From Pseudomonas sp. Q1-7 (GTDB lineage: Bacteria > Pseudomonadota > Gammaproteobacteria > Pseudomonadales > Pseudomonadaceae), in contig NZ_CP116304.1 of assembly GCF_028010285.1 (NCBI RefSeq), positions 633,501 through 697,500 of the forward strand: a DNA stretch of 64,000 bases. The letters are read 5' to 3'. This document shows, one piece after another, positions 1 to 9,089 of the stretch. The notes beneath the pieces were generated by a model. The model saw only the letters and a program-made list of their open reading frames with translations, did no database searches and had not been told where the DNA came from. Position numbers and translations under genes: made by a program. Position 1 is the first letter of the stretch. Every line of letters starts with the position of its first letter.

Positions 1-712
1 CATAGTCCAGCCCCATGGACACCACCGTACTCCAGATGGCGGAAACGATTTCCCAGGCATGCTCGGAGCCACTGGAGTAACCGTCCAGAGCTGCATTTTT
101 CCCATGCTTGCGCAGCAGTTCGGCCGCTTTCTTAAGCAGGGTCTCCACGGCTAGATCATTGGGCTGTACGAACGCAGCCGTTAACTCCGGAAGGTGGGCC
201 AGTCCTCCCCACTGATTCCGCGGCAGCACCTCCAGCGGGAGATCAGTCTGAGCAATGACTTCGCGGCGCGCCTCGGGGGATTCCCCTCTACAGGTCAGAA
301 CGAAGTTGAGTGTCGAGTGCTCGGCCTCGGTCAGTTTGGCGAGCATGCTCCCATCAACGGCTAGATCGAGCCCCGGGATTTGCCGAAAAACCTCCGCGCT
401 GAGCTCAGAGATGTGCCAGGTCTTCGGCTTGAATACGGCCGGATCGGAAGACAGCGTAAGTTCGAGATCGCTGTACTTTGTCGCGGTCTCGTTGATGACT
501 CGCAGCTCACGGATCAGCGGGACAGCATTCTGGTAATCAGCGAGGTTGAGCTTGGCAACGACGGTGGCTTGGATCTTAACGGCTTTGACTGGCACCGGCT
601 CGGTCGATTCGTCGGGCGATTTGTCCTCGGCAATCAGGGGCTCGGACGTGGTCGGAACCATCTCAATGCTGAGCAGACCGGTGCTGCCTTTTTCAACTGC
701 GTCGTCGCTCAT
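1..712 (-). CDS. DUF4011-type protein, N-terminal part (cut by window edge)
   Basis: An uninterrupted minus-strand frame of 237 codons runs from ATG at 712 to the window edge, so the protein continues to the left. A GGGAGG ribosome-binding site lies about six bases before the ATG. After a short acidic leader, residues from about 45 on look like the N-terminus of DUF4011 proteins: VAKLNLADYQNAVPLIRELR, then LPLEVLPRNQWGG, then AAFVQPNDLAV, then a DGY...AWEIVSAIW block. I recognised these motifs from memory of the family. Members are usually very large; many carry a SF1 helicase and a Vsr-like or DUF3320 C-terminus, and some (Hhe type) act against phage. Those later domains are outside the window, so a defence role is inference. 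The plus-strand frames across this stretch lack any recognisable content. Confidence 0.75.
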   Translation of the reverse strand, partial: MSDDAVEKGSTGLLSIEMVPTTSEPLIAEDKSPDESTEPVPVKAVKIQATVVAKLNLADYQNAVPLIRELRVINETATKYSDLELTLSSDPAVFKPKTWHISELSAEVFRQIPGLDLAVDGSMLAKLTEAEHSTLNFVLTCRGESPEARREVIAQTDLPLEVLPRNQWGGLAHLPELTAAFVQPNDLAVETLLKKAAELLRKHGKNAALDGYSSGSEHAWEIVSAIWSTVVSMGLDY

Positions 713-1324
713 CTGAGCCTCCCTGCTGTCTTGGTTGTTGCGTGGAGTCAGCCTTTGCCAAGCCAAATTCACTGGGGTCGATTTTCAATGCGTTCCTGTG
801 ACAACGCTGTCGGTGATTCCGCTCATTTGGCCGTGAACATATAAGCTAGCTGGCGGATCATTAGAGTGCTTGACCGTAGGTCAAGCGTGTAGGTATGGAA
901 ATCCTGCTGCTGCCCCTGGGGCTATTGCACAACAAGAATGGCCGTTCCGGCCTGATGGTACCTGCTTGCTGGGGTAAATGGCCATGTGCCACACAGGGCG
1001 GGCATTTCCGCTTTACCGTCGCGCGTTAGCGCGTAATCACTCTACGCCAGCGCCATGATCTCTGCGGCTCAGCTGGCCCGAAGCCTGGCTCGCCAAGCAA
1101 TTCTGCGATAGCTCTTGCTTGTCTCGGCAAAATTCACCACAAAAACCTCAAAATCGCAGTGTAATTTCATGGTTAATGCCGCGAGAATCATCAAATTAGC
1201 GCGCTCTTCACCCGAACAATCGGTGTTAAACAGTGAATTTCACTGCTGGCGGGTACCTATACTGCGCTCCCTGATAATCAATAAAAGATCCGTCGGCTTC
1301 GCCGAGGACAAAGGGGTGAAAGCT
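713..1324. other. Intergenic region between the DUF4011 gene and dadA
   Basis: No convincing gene is visible. It holds the divergent promoters of the flanking genes. A dadA frame stays open upstream to 1115, but the conserved DadA N-terminus begins only at 1325, so I treat that extension as untranslated. An operator-like palindrome near 1231 is listed separately. Confidence 0.6.
1231..1263 (+). promoter_or_regulatory. Candidate dadA promoter/operator with a 15-base palindrome
   Basis: CAGTGAATTTCACTG (1231-1245) is a perfect palindrome with 7-base arms around one central base. It lies just upstream of TATACT (1258-1263), a good -10 hexamer, and overlaps where a -35 would fall; no good -35 is seen. 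A diverged copy (cagtgtaatttcat) begins at 1157. The position suggests an operator for dadA. The binding protein is unknown; Lrp-type control of dad genes is known in other bacteria. Confidence 0.35.
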
Positions 1325-2590
1325 ATGCGTGTTCTGGTGCTCGGCAGCGGTGTAGTCGGTACGACAAGTGCGTACTACCTGGCTCGTGCAGGTTTCGAGG
1401 TAGTCGTAATCGATCGTCAGAATGGCCCTGCTGAAGAGACCAGTTTCGGAAATGCCGGTCAGGTTTCCCCCGGATACGCTTCACCGTGGGCGGCGCCCGG
1501 TGTGCCGCTGAAAGCCATGAAATGGATGGTCCAGCAGCATGCGCCGTTGGCGATCAAGCTGACCTCCAATATGGATCAGTACATTTGGATGACCCAGATG
1601 CTGCTGAACTGCACTGCTGCGCGCTACGCCGTGAACAAGGAGCGCATGGTCCGCCTGTCCGAGTACAGCCGGGACTGCCTCGATGAACTCCGCACTGAAA
1701 CCGGCATCGCCTACGAAGGCCGCCAGCTCGGCACCACTCAACTGTTCCGCACCCAGGCCCAGGTTGACGCTGCCGTCAAGGACACCGCCGTGCTCGAAGC
1801 TTCGGGCGTGCCCTACGAGCTGCTCGACCGCGATGGCATCGCCCGTGTGGAACCCGCGCTGGCCAACGTCAAACACAAGCTGGCGGGTGCGTTGCGCCTA
1901 CCCAACGACCAGACCGGCGACTGCCAGATGTTCACTACCCGCCTCGCCGAGATGGCAGTGCAGCTGGGTGTGGAATTCCGCTTCGGTCGGAACATCGAGC
2001 GCCTGGACTTCGCCGGCGACCAAATTACCGGCGTATGGGTCGATGGGAAGCTCGAGAAAGCTGATCGCTATGTCCTGGCCCTTGGCAGCTACAGCCCGCA
2101 GATGTTGGCGCCGTTGGGGCTCAAGGTGCCAATCTATCCGCTTAAAGGTTACTCCCTGACGGTACCAATCATCGATCCGGCCATGTCACCGACCTCGACC
2201 ATCCTCGACGAGACCTACAAGGTTGCCATTACCCGTTTCGATAACCGCATTCGCGTAGGAGGCATGGCCGAGATCGCTGGTTTCGACCTGTCGCTGAACC
2301 CGGCCCGTCGCGACACCTTGGAAATGGTCACCGCTGACCTCTATCCGAAGGGTGGCGATCTTAGTCAGGCAACCTTCTGGACAGGGCTGCGTCCCGCGAC
2401 TCCGGATGGCACGCCGATTGTGGGCGCCACGCCTTACCGAAACCTGTATCTCAATACCGGGCATGGCACCCTCGGCTGGACCATGTCCTGCGGGTCCGGC
2501 CGCGTCCTCGCTGACGTGATGTCGGCGAAGAAGGCTCAAATCAGCATCGCTGGGCTCGACATTTCTCGCTACGACACTACGAGTGCCTAG
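1325..2590 (+). CDS. dadA: D-amino acid dehydrogenase small subunit (DadA-like, FAD)
   Basis: The product is a 421-aa FAD-dependent D-amino acid dehydrogenase that oxidises D-amino acids (typically D-Ala) to 2-oxo acids and ammonia through an imino acid, passing electrons to the respiratory chain. The N-terminus [12 protein letters not shown] is the Rossmann dinucleotide-binding motif. A second family signature lies at [14 protein letters not shown] (about residues 44-57), and the C-terminal [12 protein letters not shown] closes the FAD fold. Length is near that of Pseudomonas DadA (about 432 aa). ATG at 1325 is chosen because the Rossmann motif starts there; the frame stays open to 1115 without family-like sequence. 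ridA follows 282 bases downstream and would hydrolyse the imino products. No dadX racemase is adjacent, unlike the usual dadAX arrangement, so the substrate could be a D-amino acid other than alanine. Confidence 0.85.
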   Translation: MRVLVLGSGVVGTTSAYYLARAGFEVVVIDRQNGPAEETSFGNAGQVSPGYASPWAAPGVPLKAMKWMVQQHAPLAIKLTSNMDQYIWMTQMLLNCTAARYAVNKERMVRLSEYSRDCLDELRTETGIAYEGRQLGTTQLFRTQAQVDAAVKDTAVLEASGVPYELLDRDGIARVEPALANVKHKLAGALRLPNDQTGDCQMFTTRLAEMAVQLGVEFRFGRNIERLDFAGDQITGVWVDGKLEKADRYVLALGSYSPQMLAPLGLKVPIYPLKGYSLTVPIIDPAMSPTSTILDETYKVAITRFDNRIRVGGMAEIAGFDLSLNPARRDTLEMVTADLYPKGGDLSQATFWTGLRPATPDGTPIVGATPYRNLYLNTGHGTLGWTMSCGSGRVLADVMSAKKAQISIAGLDISRYDTTSA

Positions 2591-2872
2591 CTCATTCACT
2601 GCACGCTAAAGGGCCCACGTCCGTTCACGAGGCCTTGAAGGGCTCAGCGCCGGGAAAGTGCCGGACAGCTTGCGCGACGTGCTGCTAACTCTCATCGAGA
2701 AGGCAGAGGCCCCAAGGCACAGATTCCGTCATTTTGGGCGGCACAGAAATTTGCCTGATTCTCGATGCCGACAAATTGCCGTTGCCCGGTTCGACTTCCC
2801 GTGGGTTCAGCGGTGAAGTGCGCATCGGGTGATGGTTTCTGGTTAACAACCCGCAATTAAAGGTGCATCACG

Positions 2873-3250
2873 ATGAAAAAGATTGAAAGCGTCGAAGCTC
2901 CCGCAGCCATCGGTCCATACTCGCAGGCGATTGCCCATGGAGGCTTCCTCTTCATCTCCGGGCAACTCCCGTTGGACCCTGCTACCGGTGCCATCGCTGG
3001 TGACGACGCTGCGCAGCAAATCCACCAGTGTCTGACCAATCTGCGCGCCATTGCGGAAGCTGCTGGAACCAGCATCACCAGGACGGTTAAGACCACCGTG
3101 CTGCTTACTGATCTCAGTGAGTTTGCTGCTGTGAACGAGGTTTATAGCGGGTTCTTCGCAGATCCATATCCTGCGCGTGCTTGCTATCAAGTGTCCGCCA
3201 TTCCGAAGGGCGCGCGTGTAGAAGTTGAAGCAGTAGTTGCTCTGGATTGA
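2873..3250 (+). CDS. ridA: RidA family enamine/imine deaminase
   Basis: This 125-aa protein of the RidA (YjgF/YER057c/UK114) family hydrolyses reactive 2-imino acids and enamines to 2-oxo acids. Family marks are GPYSQA (Y16), the FISGQLPLDP strand and PARACYQVSAIPKGARVEVEA, with R102 as the likely carboxylate-binding arginine and E119 in the active-site cleft. The length is standard and the gene is intact. AAAGGTG precedes the ATG by about ten bases. It stands 282 bases after dadA on the same strand. Since DadA releases imino acids, the pairing makes functional sense. The gap between them contains no complete gene. Confidence 0.9.
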   Translation: MKKIESVEAPAAIGPYSQAIAHGGFLFISGQLPLDPATGAIAGDDAAQQIHQCLTNLRAIAEAAGTSITRTVKTTVLLTDLSEFAAVNEVYSGFFADPYPARACYQVSAIPKGARVEVEAVVALD

Positions 3251-3324
3251 GTCCCATCTGAAACGGGGCGGAATGGTACGAATGCATGTCACCGGCCCGC
3301 CCTTAGAAGGGAAAGCACCTGATG

Positions 3325-3812
3325 CTACTGCCTCAAGATGTGAGTCGCCCCGGGTTGGGAATACCTAGTGGGCGCATAAATTAGCGTCACATCAACGATG
3401 GCGCCTTGGCGCAGCGACAGACCGCGATCACTCAGGTAGCCATTAATCACGGCCAGAATCCTTACGGCCAGTTCGTGCTTCTCCAGCAAACGACGGAAGT
3501 TGAGGATGACAATCTCGTCGGGAATGCGCTGCAGGCTCAGCCCGGAAAACTGGCGCAAGAGGGGCTTCTCGTACAGCGCTTCCTCCATCGCCAGATCGCT
3601 GTGGCCGAACCAGTTCTGCATCAGATGCTCGCGCAGCATCGCCATCAGCAAATATGCCGGACGACCACCTTCGCCCTTCGGGTAACGCGGCTTGATCGGG
3701 GCGATCAAGCCCTACCACGGCACCACCTGATCCATTTCGATCAGAAACAACTCCTTGCGGGTCTGCTTGCCTTGCCGGCGTACTCGGCGTCGGCAAAGGG
3801 CATCTGCTTCAT
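3325..3812 (-). pseudogene. IS5-family transposase remnant (copy 1)
   Basis: Reading down from an ATG at 3812, the N-terminal MKQMPFADAEYAGK is recognisable. A frameshift in the AAGGCAAGCAG stretch near 3773 and an in-frame TAG after ...VVPW (about 3710) interrupt it. The remaining frame gives GLIAPIKPRYPKGEGGRP, AMLREHLMQNWFGHSDLAMEE and LSDRGLSLRQGAIVDVTLIY, and then family similarity is lost. The DDE catalytic C-terminus is missing, so it cannot be active. Two further relatives occur at 8098 and 27238. Confidence 0.85.
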
Positions 3813-3898
3813 GAGGCAAGGGGATCGGCGTATTGCACCAGAGACGGGAAGTCTTCATCAGGGTTTCCCCAAGGTGCCTTACATGGCCGAAAACTGGA

Positions 3899-5011
3899 TC
3901 AGTGAGCCTGACTCGGCGCTACCTCACTCGCTTTGATGTTGGCTATTGGGCCCAGGATTGTCGGGTCGAAATCGGCAATTGGGTGATTCTCTGCGAGGCG
4001 ATTCGGAAAGTCAGGGTTTGCCAAGGCCGCCTTTCCGAGGGCGATGATGTCTGCGCCATCTCTTAGAGCGCGTTCGGCGTGCTGGATGTCGTGCAATCCG
4101 CCATTGGCGATCACGGAAACACTTGGAGCGTATCGGCGCGCCAAAGTTACCAGACTGGTATCTCCCTGCCTGAATGCTGGCTTCCACGCTTCAAACTCGG
4201 TGACATGGATGAAATTGACACCTGCGTCGGCCAGCGAGCCGAAAATTACTTCTGCGGCCGCTTCTCCCTCCGCCCATTTGTGCTCGTAGTCGTTGACCTT
4301 GCTCTGCGAAATCCGAACACCTACAGGAACGCTCTCTGCCACAGCTCTCACGGCCTTGATCACCTCAAGTGTCAGGGCAATTCGATTTTGCACATTACCC
4401 CCCCAGCGGTCGCTACGTTGGTTGGTGTAGTCAGTGATGAATTGATCGAGCAGATAGCCGTTCGCGCCGTGTATCTCGATACCGTCGAATCCCGAGGTGT
4501 TTATGGCCAGTTGCGCGGTATGAGCGAACCCTGCGATGGCGTCAGCGATGTCTTCATCCGTCATTGCTTTCGGTATCGGGTACTCGCCCTGGCCGTAGTA
4601 GAAATTCATTTGTGTTCCCTTGGGGCGAATCGTCGATGGCGCGGCAGAATTGCCCAGAAAGCGATTCCCTTGGCTTAGCGCTCCTGCATGCATGATCTGC
4701 GCGAACACTGCGCCCTGATGGCTGTGAATCAGGTCAGTGATTGCTCGCCACGCTGTGGCTTGCGCTTGATCGGTGATGCCGGGCTGGAAAGGATAGCCCT
4801 GAGAGAATTTTTGGTCCGTGTAGATGCCTTCTGTGATGACCAGCCCGAAGCCACCTTTGGCGAAGCGCTCGTAGTAGCGGGCCATTTCCGTCGTGGCGCT
4901 CCCACTTTCCGTAGCACTGACACGGGTCATCGGGGCGACGGCTAGCCTGTTACTCAATTGGACGCCGCCAATATCGTATCGAGTTAGAATCTGGAGGGGG
5001 GATGTCTTCAT
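3899..5011 (-). CDS. NADH:flavin oxidoreductase / Old Yellow Enzyme family alkene reductase
   Basis: This 370-aa FMN-dependent TIM-barrel oxidoreductase belongs to the Old Yellow Enzyme family, whose members typically reduce activated C=C bonds of enals, enones or nitro compounds with NAD(P)H. Visible marks are NRLAVAPMTR at residues 21-30, the FAQIMHAG strand near 103-110 and IEIHGANGYLLDQF, with H181 and N184 as the usual substrate-carbonyl ligands. DYTNQRSDRWGG and ALGKAALANPDFP are the phosphate-binding end of the barrel. The length is normal and the frame intact. It is divergently transcribed from the LysR gene at 5136 across 124 bases, a common arrangement for a regulator and its target. 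The natural substrate cannot be read from sequence. Confidence 0.88.
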   Translation of the reverse strand: MKTSPLQILTRYDIGGVQLSNRLAVAPMTRVSATESGSATTEMARYYERFAKGGFGLVITEGIYTDQKFSQGYPFQPGITDQAQATAWRAITDLIHSHQGAVFAQIMHAGALSQGNRFLGNSAAPSTIRPKGTQMNFYYGQGEYPIPKAMTDEDIADAIAGFAHTAQLAINTSGFDGIEIHGANGYLLDQFITDYTNQRSDRWGGNVQNRIALTLEVIKAVRAVAESVPVGVRISQSKVNDYEHKWAEGEAAAEVIFGSLADAGVNFIHVTEFEAWKPAFRQGDTSLVTLARRYAPSVSVIANGGLHDIQHAERALRDGADIIALGKAALANPDFPNRLAENHPIADFDPTILGPIANIKASEVAPSQAH

Positions 5012-5135
5012 GCTCTGATGTCCTGGTCCCGAAGGGGGCTGATTTTCAGGAATGAGCGAGGAAGATAAGCCCTTGCTGGGCGAGCCAGAAGACGGTGAGA
5101 TGGATAAGCCGCTTTAACCGAATGAGATATAAAGC

Positions 5136-6020
5136 ATGCAAATCCCTGAGGTGGAGGTATTTTCCGCGATAGCTGCCAGCGGCAGTCTTTCCGGCGCGGC
5201 GCGACGGCTGGGGTTGTCTCCCATGACAGTTTCACGGCGGTTGGCTTCTCTGGAGCGAGAGCTGGGTGTGCGCCTTGTTCACCGGACCACCCGCTCGGTG
5301 TCGCTCACATCAGAGGGGGAAGTGTTCCTCCCCTATGCGAATACGATTCTGGAGGCTGAAGAGTCGGCCAGGACAATGCTGAAGGCTAATGCAGGAACGG
5401 CTAGCGGTGTATTGCGAGTCACGGCGCCAACGGTGTTTGGTCAGGCTGTGATCATGCCTCTGATTCCCTCGTTGCTGGCCGATAATCCGGCGCTGGAAGT
5501 AGACCTGACGCTGTCGGATAGCATCGTCGATATTGTTGGCATGGGGATTGACTTGGCCATTCGGATCGCGACTCTGCAGGATTCAGAATTAGTAGCTCGC
5601 CCCTTGGCACCCAATCCGCGCGTGCTTTGTGCCAGTCCCGACTATCTGGCCCGCCATGGTAGGCCGAGCACGCTCGACGAGCTTAAGACGCACCAGTGCA
5701 TCGCTCTGCACGGTATGCCTTGTTGGTCATTTGTGCAGCGAGGAGAGGTTGTCGCTATCCGAGCAGAGGGGGCCTTTTCCGCAAATAGTGTCGAAGCGGT
5801 TCGCGCAGCCAGCAAGAACGGCTTGGGGCTGGCGATGCTGACCTACTGGGATATCCGCAACGAGTTGAGCGACGGCAGCCTGGTTCAGGTTGAGTTAGAT
5901 GATGCTGTTTCCGAACAGCTTTCTATCACTGCTGTATTACCCACGCGCCGGCAGATACCTTACCGAGTACAAGCTTTTTTGGAGCGTCTCGAAGTTGCTC
6001 TAGATCGCCAGGCGCAGTGA
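5136..6020 (+). CDS. LysR family transcriptional regulator (CrgA/AaeR-like)
   Basis: The product is a 294-aa LysR-type regulator. The N-terminal winged helix is clear (FSAIAASGSLSGAARRLG, then SPMTVSRRLASLERELGVRL, residues about 9-49), followed by the linker helix and a periplasmic-binding-protein-like effector domain (about 90-290). RTTRSVSLTSEGEVF is typical of the CrgA-like group whose members often control oxidoreductases. It diverges from the Old Yellow Enzyme gene, which it probably regulates in response to an electrophile; that is inference from position. It is not of the GcvA-like type seen in the other five LysR genes here. Confidence 0.9.
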   Translation: MQIPEVEVFSAIAASGSLSGAARRLGLSPMTVSRRLASLERELGVRLVHRTTRSVSLTSEGEVFLPYANTILEAEESARTMLKANAGTASGVLRVTAPTVFGQAVIMPLIPSLLADNPALEVDLTLSDSIVDIVGMGIDLAIRIATLQDSELVARPLAPNPRVLCASPDYLARHGRPSTLDELKTHQCIALHGMPCWSFVQRGEVVAIRAEGAFSANSVEAVRAASKNGLGLAMLTYWDIRNELSDGSLVQVELDDAVSEQLSITAVLPTRRQIPYRVQAFLERLEVALDRQAQ

Positions 6021-6416
6021 ACGGTTTTTACTTCTGTGCCAATACGTCCGCTTCGACTGCGGATTCAGCCGGTCGGCCATCGATCTCGCGGCTTCGGGGT
6101 TCACAATGCAAGTGCAAAGCTACCGACCACCTCCCCCCACCGCGGGGATTGATCCCGGCATTGTTGAGCAGGATGTCGATGCCGCTGAAGACTACGACCG
6201 CGCGAACGATGACACCGCTTCATCGTATCCTTCACCCGCCGATTGCCCGCCAGTTGGCCAGCGTGGGCACCAGACTCGCGGGCTTTATCGGTCATGGCCT
6301 AAGCCGGCAGAGTTGATGACTGAGAGCATCAGGCGCGCAGCTTCTGCGATGAAAAGCCGGACCAGGGACCGACCGGCGCCTCCAGAAATGACGGCAACTT
6401 TGTTGTTGAACCTCAT
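6021..6416 (-). pseudogene. Decayed short-chain dehydrogenase/reductase
   Basis: On the minus strand an ATG at about 6416 gives MRFNNKVAVISGGAGR, an SDR N-terminus with the glycine-rich cofactor site, ending at a stop after about 40 codons. Further along, in another frame, GIDILLNNAGI reproduces the SDR NNAG strand. A third stretch (NPEAARSMADRL) resembles the helix that should lie between these two, so order as well as frame is disturbed. No full SDR can be assembled. The plus-strand frames here show no family similarity. Confidence 0.65.
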
Positions 6417-6625
6417 GGCTTCGCTTTGCTACCTCTGGGGGGATTTGAGGTCAATGATCGATAGTCCGCGAACCGATGGCGAACGAGTTTTCGCGGCCTT
6501 CACTTAGCTTTTGGTGAAGTGGGTTCCGGTCGCGTTCACCGAAATATTCACAAGTCCAGCCGGCTCCTATCATTTCCAGTTGCGCTTTGGTTAACTGCTT
6601 GAAGTGTCCGGCTCAGACGTACCCA

Positions 6626-7570
6626 ATGACTAACCTCAGGCAGCTACTCCCGCCATTGAACGCACTGCGCACTTTCGAAGCGGCGGCTCGCCATGGCAGT
6701 TTCAAGATGGCGGCGGAGGAGCTCTGTGTGACTCAGGCGGCGGTCAGTCGCCAGATCCAAACGCTGGAAGACTTTTATGGCTTGAATTTGTTCCTGCGCA
6801 GCAACCGCAAGGTCCAGCTCACCAGCGACGGACATGCGTTGTACCTCGCGGCATCTTCCGCCTTGCATCACATTGCTACGGCGTCCCGCGAGCTGCTGCG
6901 ACGCAACAGTCTGGATTACCTGGCCCTGACAACCACTACCGCTTTCGCTCAGCTATGGCTGATGCCGAGGCTGAAGCAACTGCGAGCCCTGCACCCTGAA
7001 CTGCACTTGCATCTGATTAGCTGCGAGGAAAACCCCGACTATCAGGTGAGTTTCAGTGCTGCGGTGACTCTGGGACTCGAAGAGCATCCGCACTATGTGG
7101 CCGAGTACCTCTTCACTGAAGAGATATTCCCAGTCTGTACACCCGGTTTTCTCCAGCAGAACCCCCAGATCACCACCCTGGAAGGGCTGATGAGCGTCAC
7201 GCTACTGAACCTCAGGGCCGACAATTGGAAAGCCAGGCTTTGCGTGCCCGTCGATTGGTCGTTCTGGCTGAAGCAGTTTGGCTTCGATGCTGCGATGTGT
7301 CGGGAGACGATGGATTTCAGCCATTTCTCCAAGCTGCTGGATGCGGTCCAGAAGGAGGTGGGTGTCGGCCTGGTCTGGCGTCATTTGGTCCAGCCGCAGT
7401 TGGACGCGGGCAAGCTGGTAAGGCCGTTCAGCGAGACTTATCTCGCCGAAGATCGAAAGCACTACTTTGTCTGTCGTCGCGATCTGGCCGAGTCGGTGGA
7501 AATGCAGGTGCTCCGCGATTGGTTGGTTGAACAGACTCAGGATTTGAGGGCGCGGTCCATTCGCGGTTAG
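6626..7570 (+). CDS. LysR family regulator, GcvA-like
   Basis: The 314-aa regulator has the GcvA-type opening LPPLNALRTFEAAARHGSF and the helix-turn-helix AAEELCVTQAAVSRQIQTLE (residues about 28-47). A substrate-binding domain with EEIFPVCTPGFL follows. ATG at 6626 is preferred over the in-frame ATG at 6587 because the family motif starts about ten residues after it. No intact enzyme gene is adjacent: upstream is the SDR remnant and downstream, convergent and overlapping by four bases, an integrase remnant. It may be an orphan left after decay of its target genes. It resembles the LysR proteins at 38144 and 12976, which sit beside Rieske oxygenases. Confidence 0.88.
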   Translation: MTNLRQLLPPLNALRTFEAAARHGSFKMAAEELCVTQAAVSRQIQTLEDFYGLNLFLRSNRKVQLTSDGHALYLAASSALHHIATASRELLRRNSLDYLALTTTTAFAQLWLMPRLKQLRALHPELHLHLISCEENPDYQVSFSAAVTLGLEEHPHYVAEYLFTEEIFPVCTPGFLQQNPQITTLEGLMSVTLLNLRADNWKARLCVPVDWSFWLKQFGFDAAMCRETMDFSHFSKLLDAVQKEVGVGLVWRHLVQPQLDAGKLVRPFSETYLAEDRKHYFVCRRDLAESVEMQVLRDWLVEQTQDLRARSIRG

Positions 7571-7902
7571 GTCACGGCCTTACGCATCCACGCCTCCAGG
7601 GGCGTTCCGGTTTGCTCGGTGATTTCAGATTGTACTTGCCGCTGCGTGTTCTGCTGCATCGCGATGGCTCGTGACGACACATGTTTTCCATGGGCTATGT
7701 CCCGCACACGGAGCTTGGTTAGGTCACAGGCTCGCAGCTTGCTGTTGATAGCCAAATTGAAGAGCGCCAGATCGCGACTCCTCTCCGTGAGCTGAGGTCT
7801 TACTCGAATGGCCCAAATTTCTTTAAGCCGGAGCGGGGCTTTCTGCCCGACAAGATTTCTCTTGTTCCAGGGTTGATGGCTGCACGTAGCAATGATGTTC
7901 AT
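7567..7902 (-). pseudogene. Tyrosine-recombinase/phage-integrase N-terminal remnant
   Basis: A minus-strand frame of about 111 aa from the ATG at 7902 contains GQKAPLRLKEIWAIRVRPQL, RSRDLALFNLAINSKLRAC and DLTKLRVRDIAHG. These are features of short Pseudomonas site-specific integrases, where the arginine in SKLRACDL is the first catalytic residue. The frame ends soon after TEQTGTPLEAW, so the catalytic C-terminal half (H-x-x-R, Y) is absent. It overlaps the LysR stop by four bases. It is a broken recombinase and a mark of past element activity. Confidence 0.75.
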
Positions 7903-7957
7903 GACCTGTCCTCCGCGTTGAGGGAGGGCAGGGGGCATTAGCTATGGTGCGCGGTCG

Positions 7958-8657
7958 CTAAGGAAACTCCGAACAAGCCAGCGCCAATCCGCCAATAGCC
8001 TGTTCAATGTGTTCTCAGTACAGCCGCAACGAGCCGATTCGTCCGGAAACCCGGTTTTGTCGGGGTTTCTGCGATTTACAGGCGCACCACTCCTGCATCA
8101 GCCAGTAACTGTCGGCGGGCCATCCACAGGTTCGAAAGGGCGAACAAGGTGACAAGTTGCGCAGTGTTCTTGGCCAGTCCTCGGAAGTCCGCGCTCACTC
8201 AGGTGGTCATTGATCACCGCCAGAATGCCCGCTGCCAGATCGTGCTGCTCCAGCAGGTGGCGGAAACTCATGATCGTCGTGTCTTCCGGGATACGGCCCT
8301 GGGTCAGCGACAGCTTGGCGAACTGACGCAACGAGGTGATCTCGTACAGCGCTTCCTCCATCGCCGGATCGCTGAGGGCGAACCAGTTTTGCAGCAGGTG
8401 GATGCGCAACATGGTGTCCAGCGGATACGGAGGACGGCCATTGCCAGCCTTGGGGTAGAACGGCTCGATCAGTGCCAACAGCCCGGCCCAGGGCACCACC
8501 CGTTCCATCTCCGCCAGAAAGCGCTCGCGCCGGGTCTGTTTGCGTTTGCCGGCGTACTCGGCATCGGAAAAGCTCATCTGGTTCATGCGGCAGGGCTCAG
8601 GTTCAGTGAGAACGCCATTTCAGCAGATCGCCCAGGACTCTTCCGGAGTTTCCCTAA
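7958..8657 (-). mobile_element. Internally deleted IS5-family element with inverted ends
   Basis: An imperfect terminal inverted repeat flanks the transposase remnant: ctaaggaaactccgaa at 7958-7973 and ttccggagtttccctaac at 8641-8657. Another copy of the end (attcggagtttccctaac) stands at 8989-9006. The span of about 0.7 kb is too short for a complete IS5-group element (about 1.2 kb), which agrees with loss of the transposase C-terminus. A hairpin (gaaacccggttttgtcggggtttc) near 8052 may be the transposase terminator. Confidence 0.6.
8098..8586 (-). pseudogene. IS5-family transposase remnant (copy 2)
   Basis: The N-terminal 130 or so residues are in frame from the ATG at 8586: SFSDAEYAGKRKQTRRERFL, NWFALSDPAMEEALYE, TTIMSFRHLLEQHDLAAGI and INDHLSERGL. 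After that the frame departs from the family (a frameshift in the DRGLSLRQG region) and the DDE domain is missing. It is closely related to copy 1 at 3325 but better preserved at its start. Confidence 0.85.
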
Positions 8658-9089
8658 CTGGCGATTGACCCTGCCCTAGAGCCGCATGGACCTTTCTTGC
8701 TGCTATTTGGAAAAGAAGCACTTGGCGCATTTGGACCACGGTTATAGGGAAATTAGCAAAATTATCGATTTTACATAAACAATAATAAGAATCCTTATCG
8801 CGCATGCTCTTGCCGCTGACACCACCGCTGAATCTCTGGACGGTGCGTCGACAGTTGCTGGCGATGCGGGCCAGGTGCGTCCGTAACCGCTGAAGCCTGT
8901 GCAAAACCCTGGTTCTTGGTGAAGTCAGCCCCCGAAGATATAGGCTGATAAGCGATCAGGTCGCCATTCGGCTGCGCGTTGCTGACTTATTCGGAGTTTC
9001 CCTAACCGACCCGAAGTGGACATTGGCAACTTTGCATCTGTACCGCATGCTTAGCTGATGCGAAAGTTGATTGCTTTGGGAGACAAGCA
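8658..9089. other. Gap beside the IS remnant, bounded by a second copy of its end
   Basis: No gene is recognised. The segment from 8658 to about 9006 lies between two copies of the same IS end sequence, so it may be a piece carried or left by a second insertion. An A+T-rich patch around 8745-8800 stands out. The leader of the acetyltransferase gene occupies the right end. Confidence 0.5.

Noticed and set aside
2591-2872. Possible remnant coding sequence between dadA and ridA
   Set aside because: A short stretch (SLRDVLLTLIEKAEA) could be part of an antitoxin-like protein, but it is too short and lacks a start to support a call.
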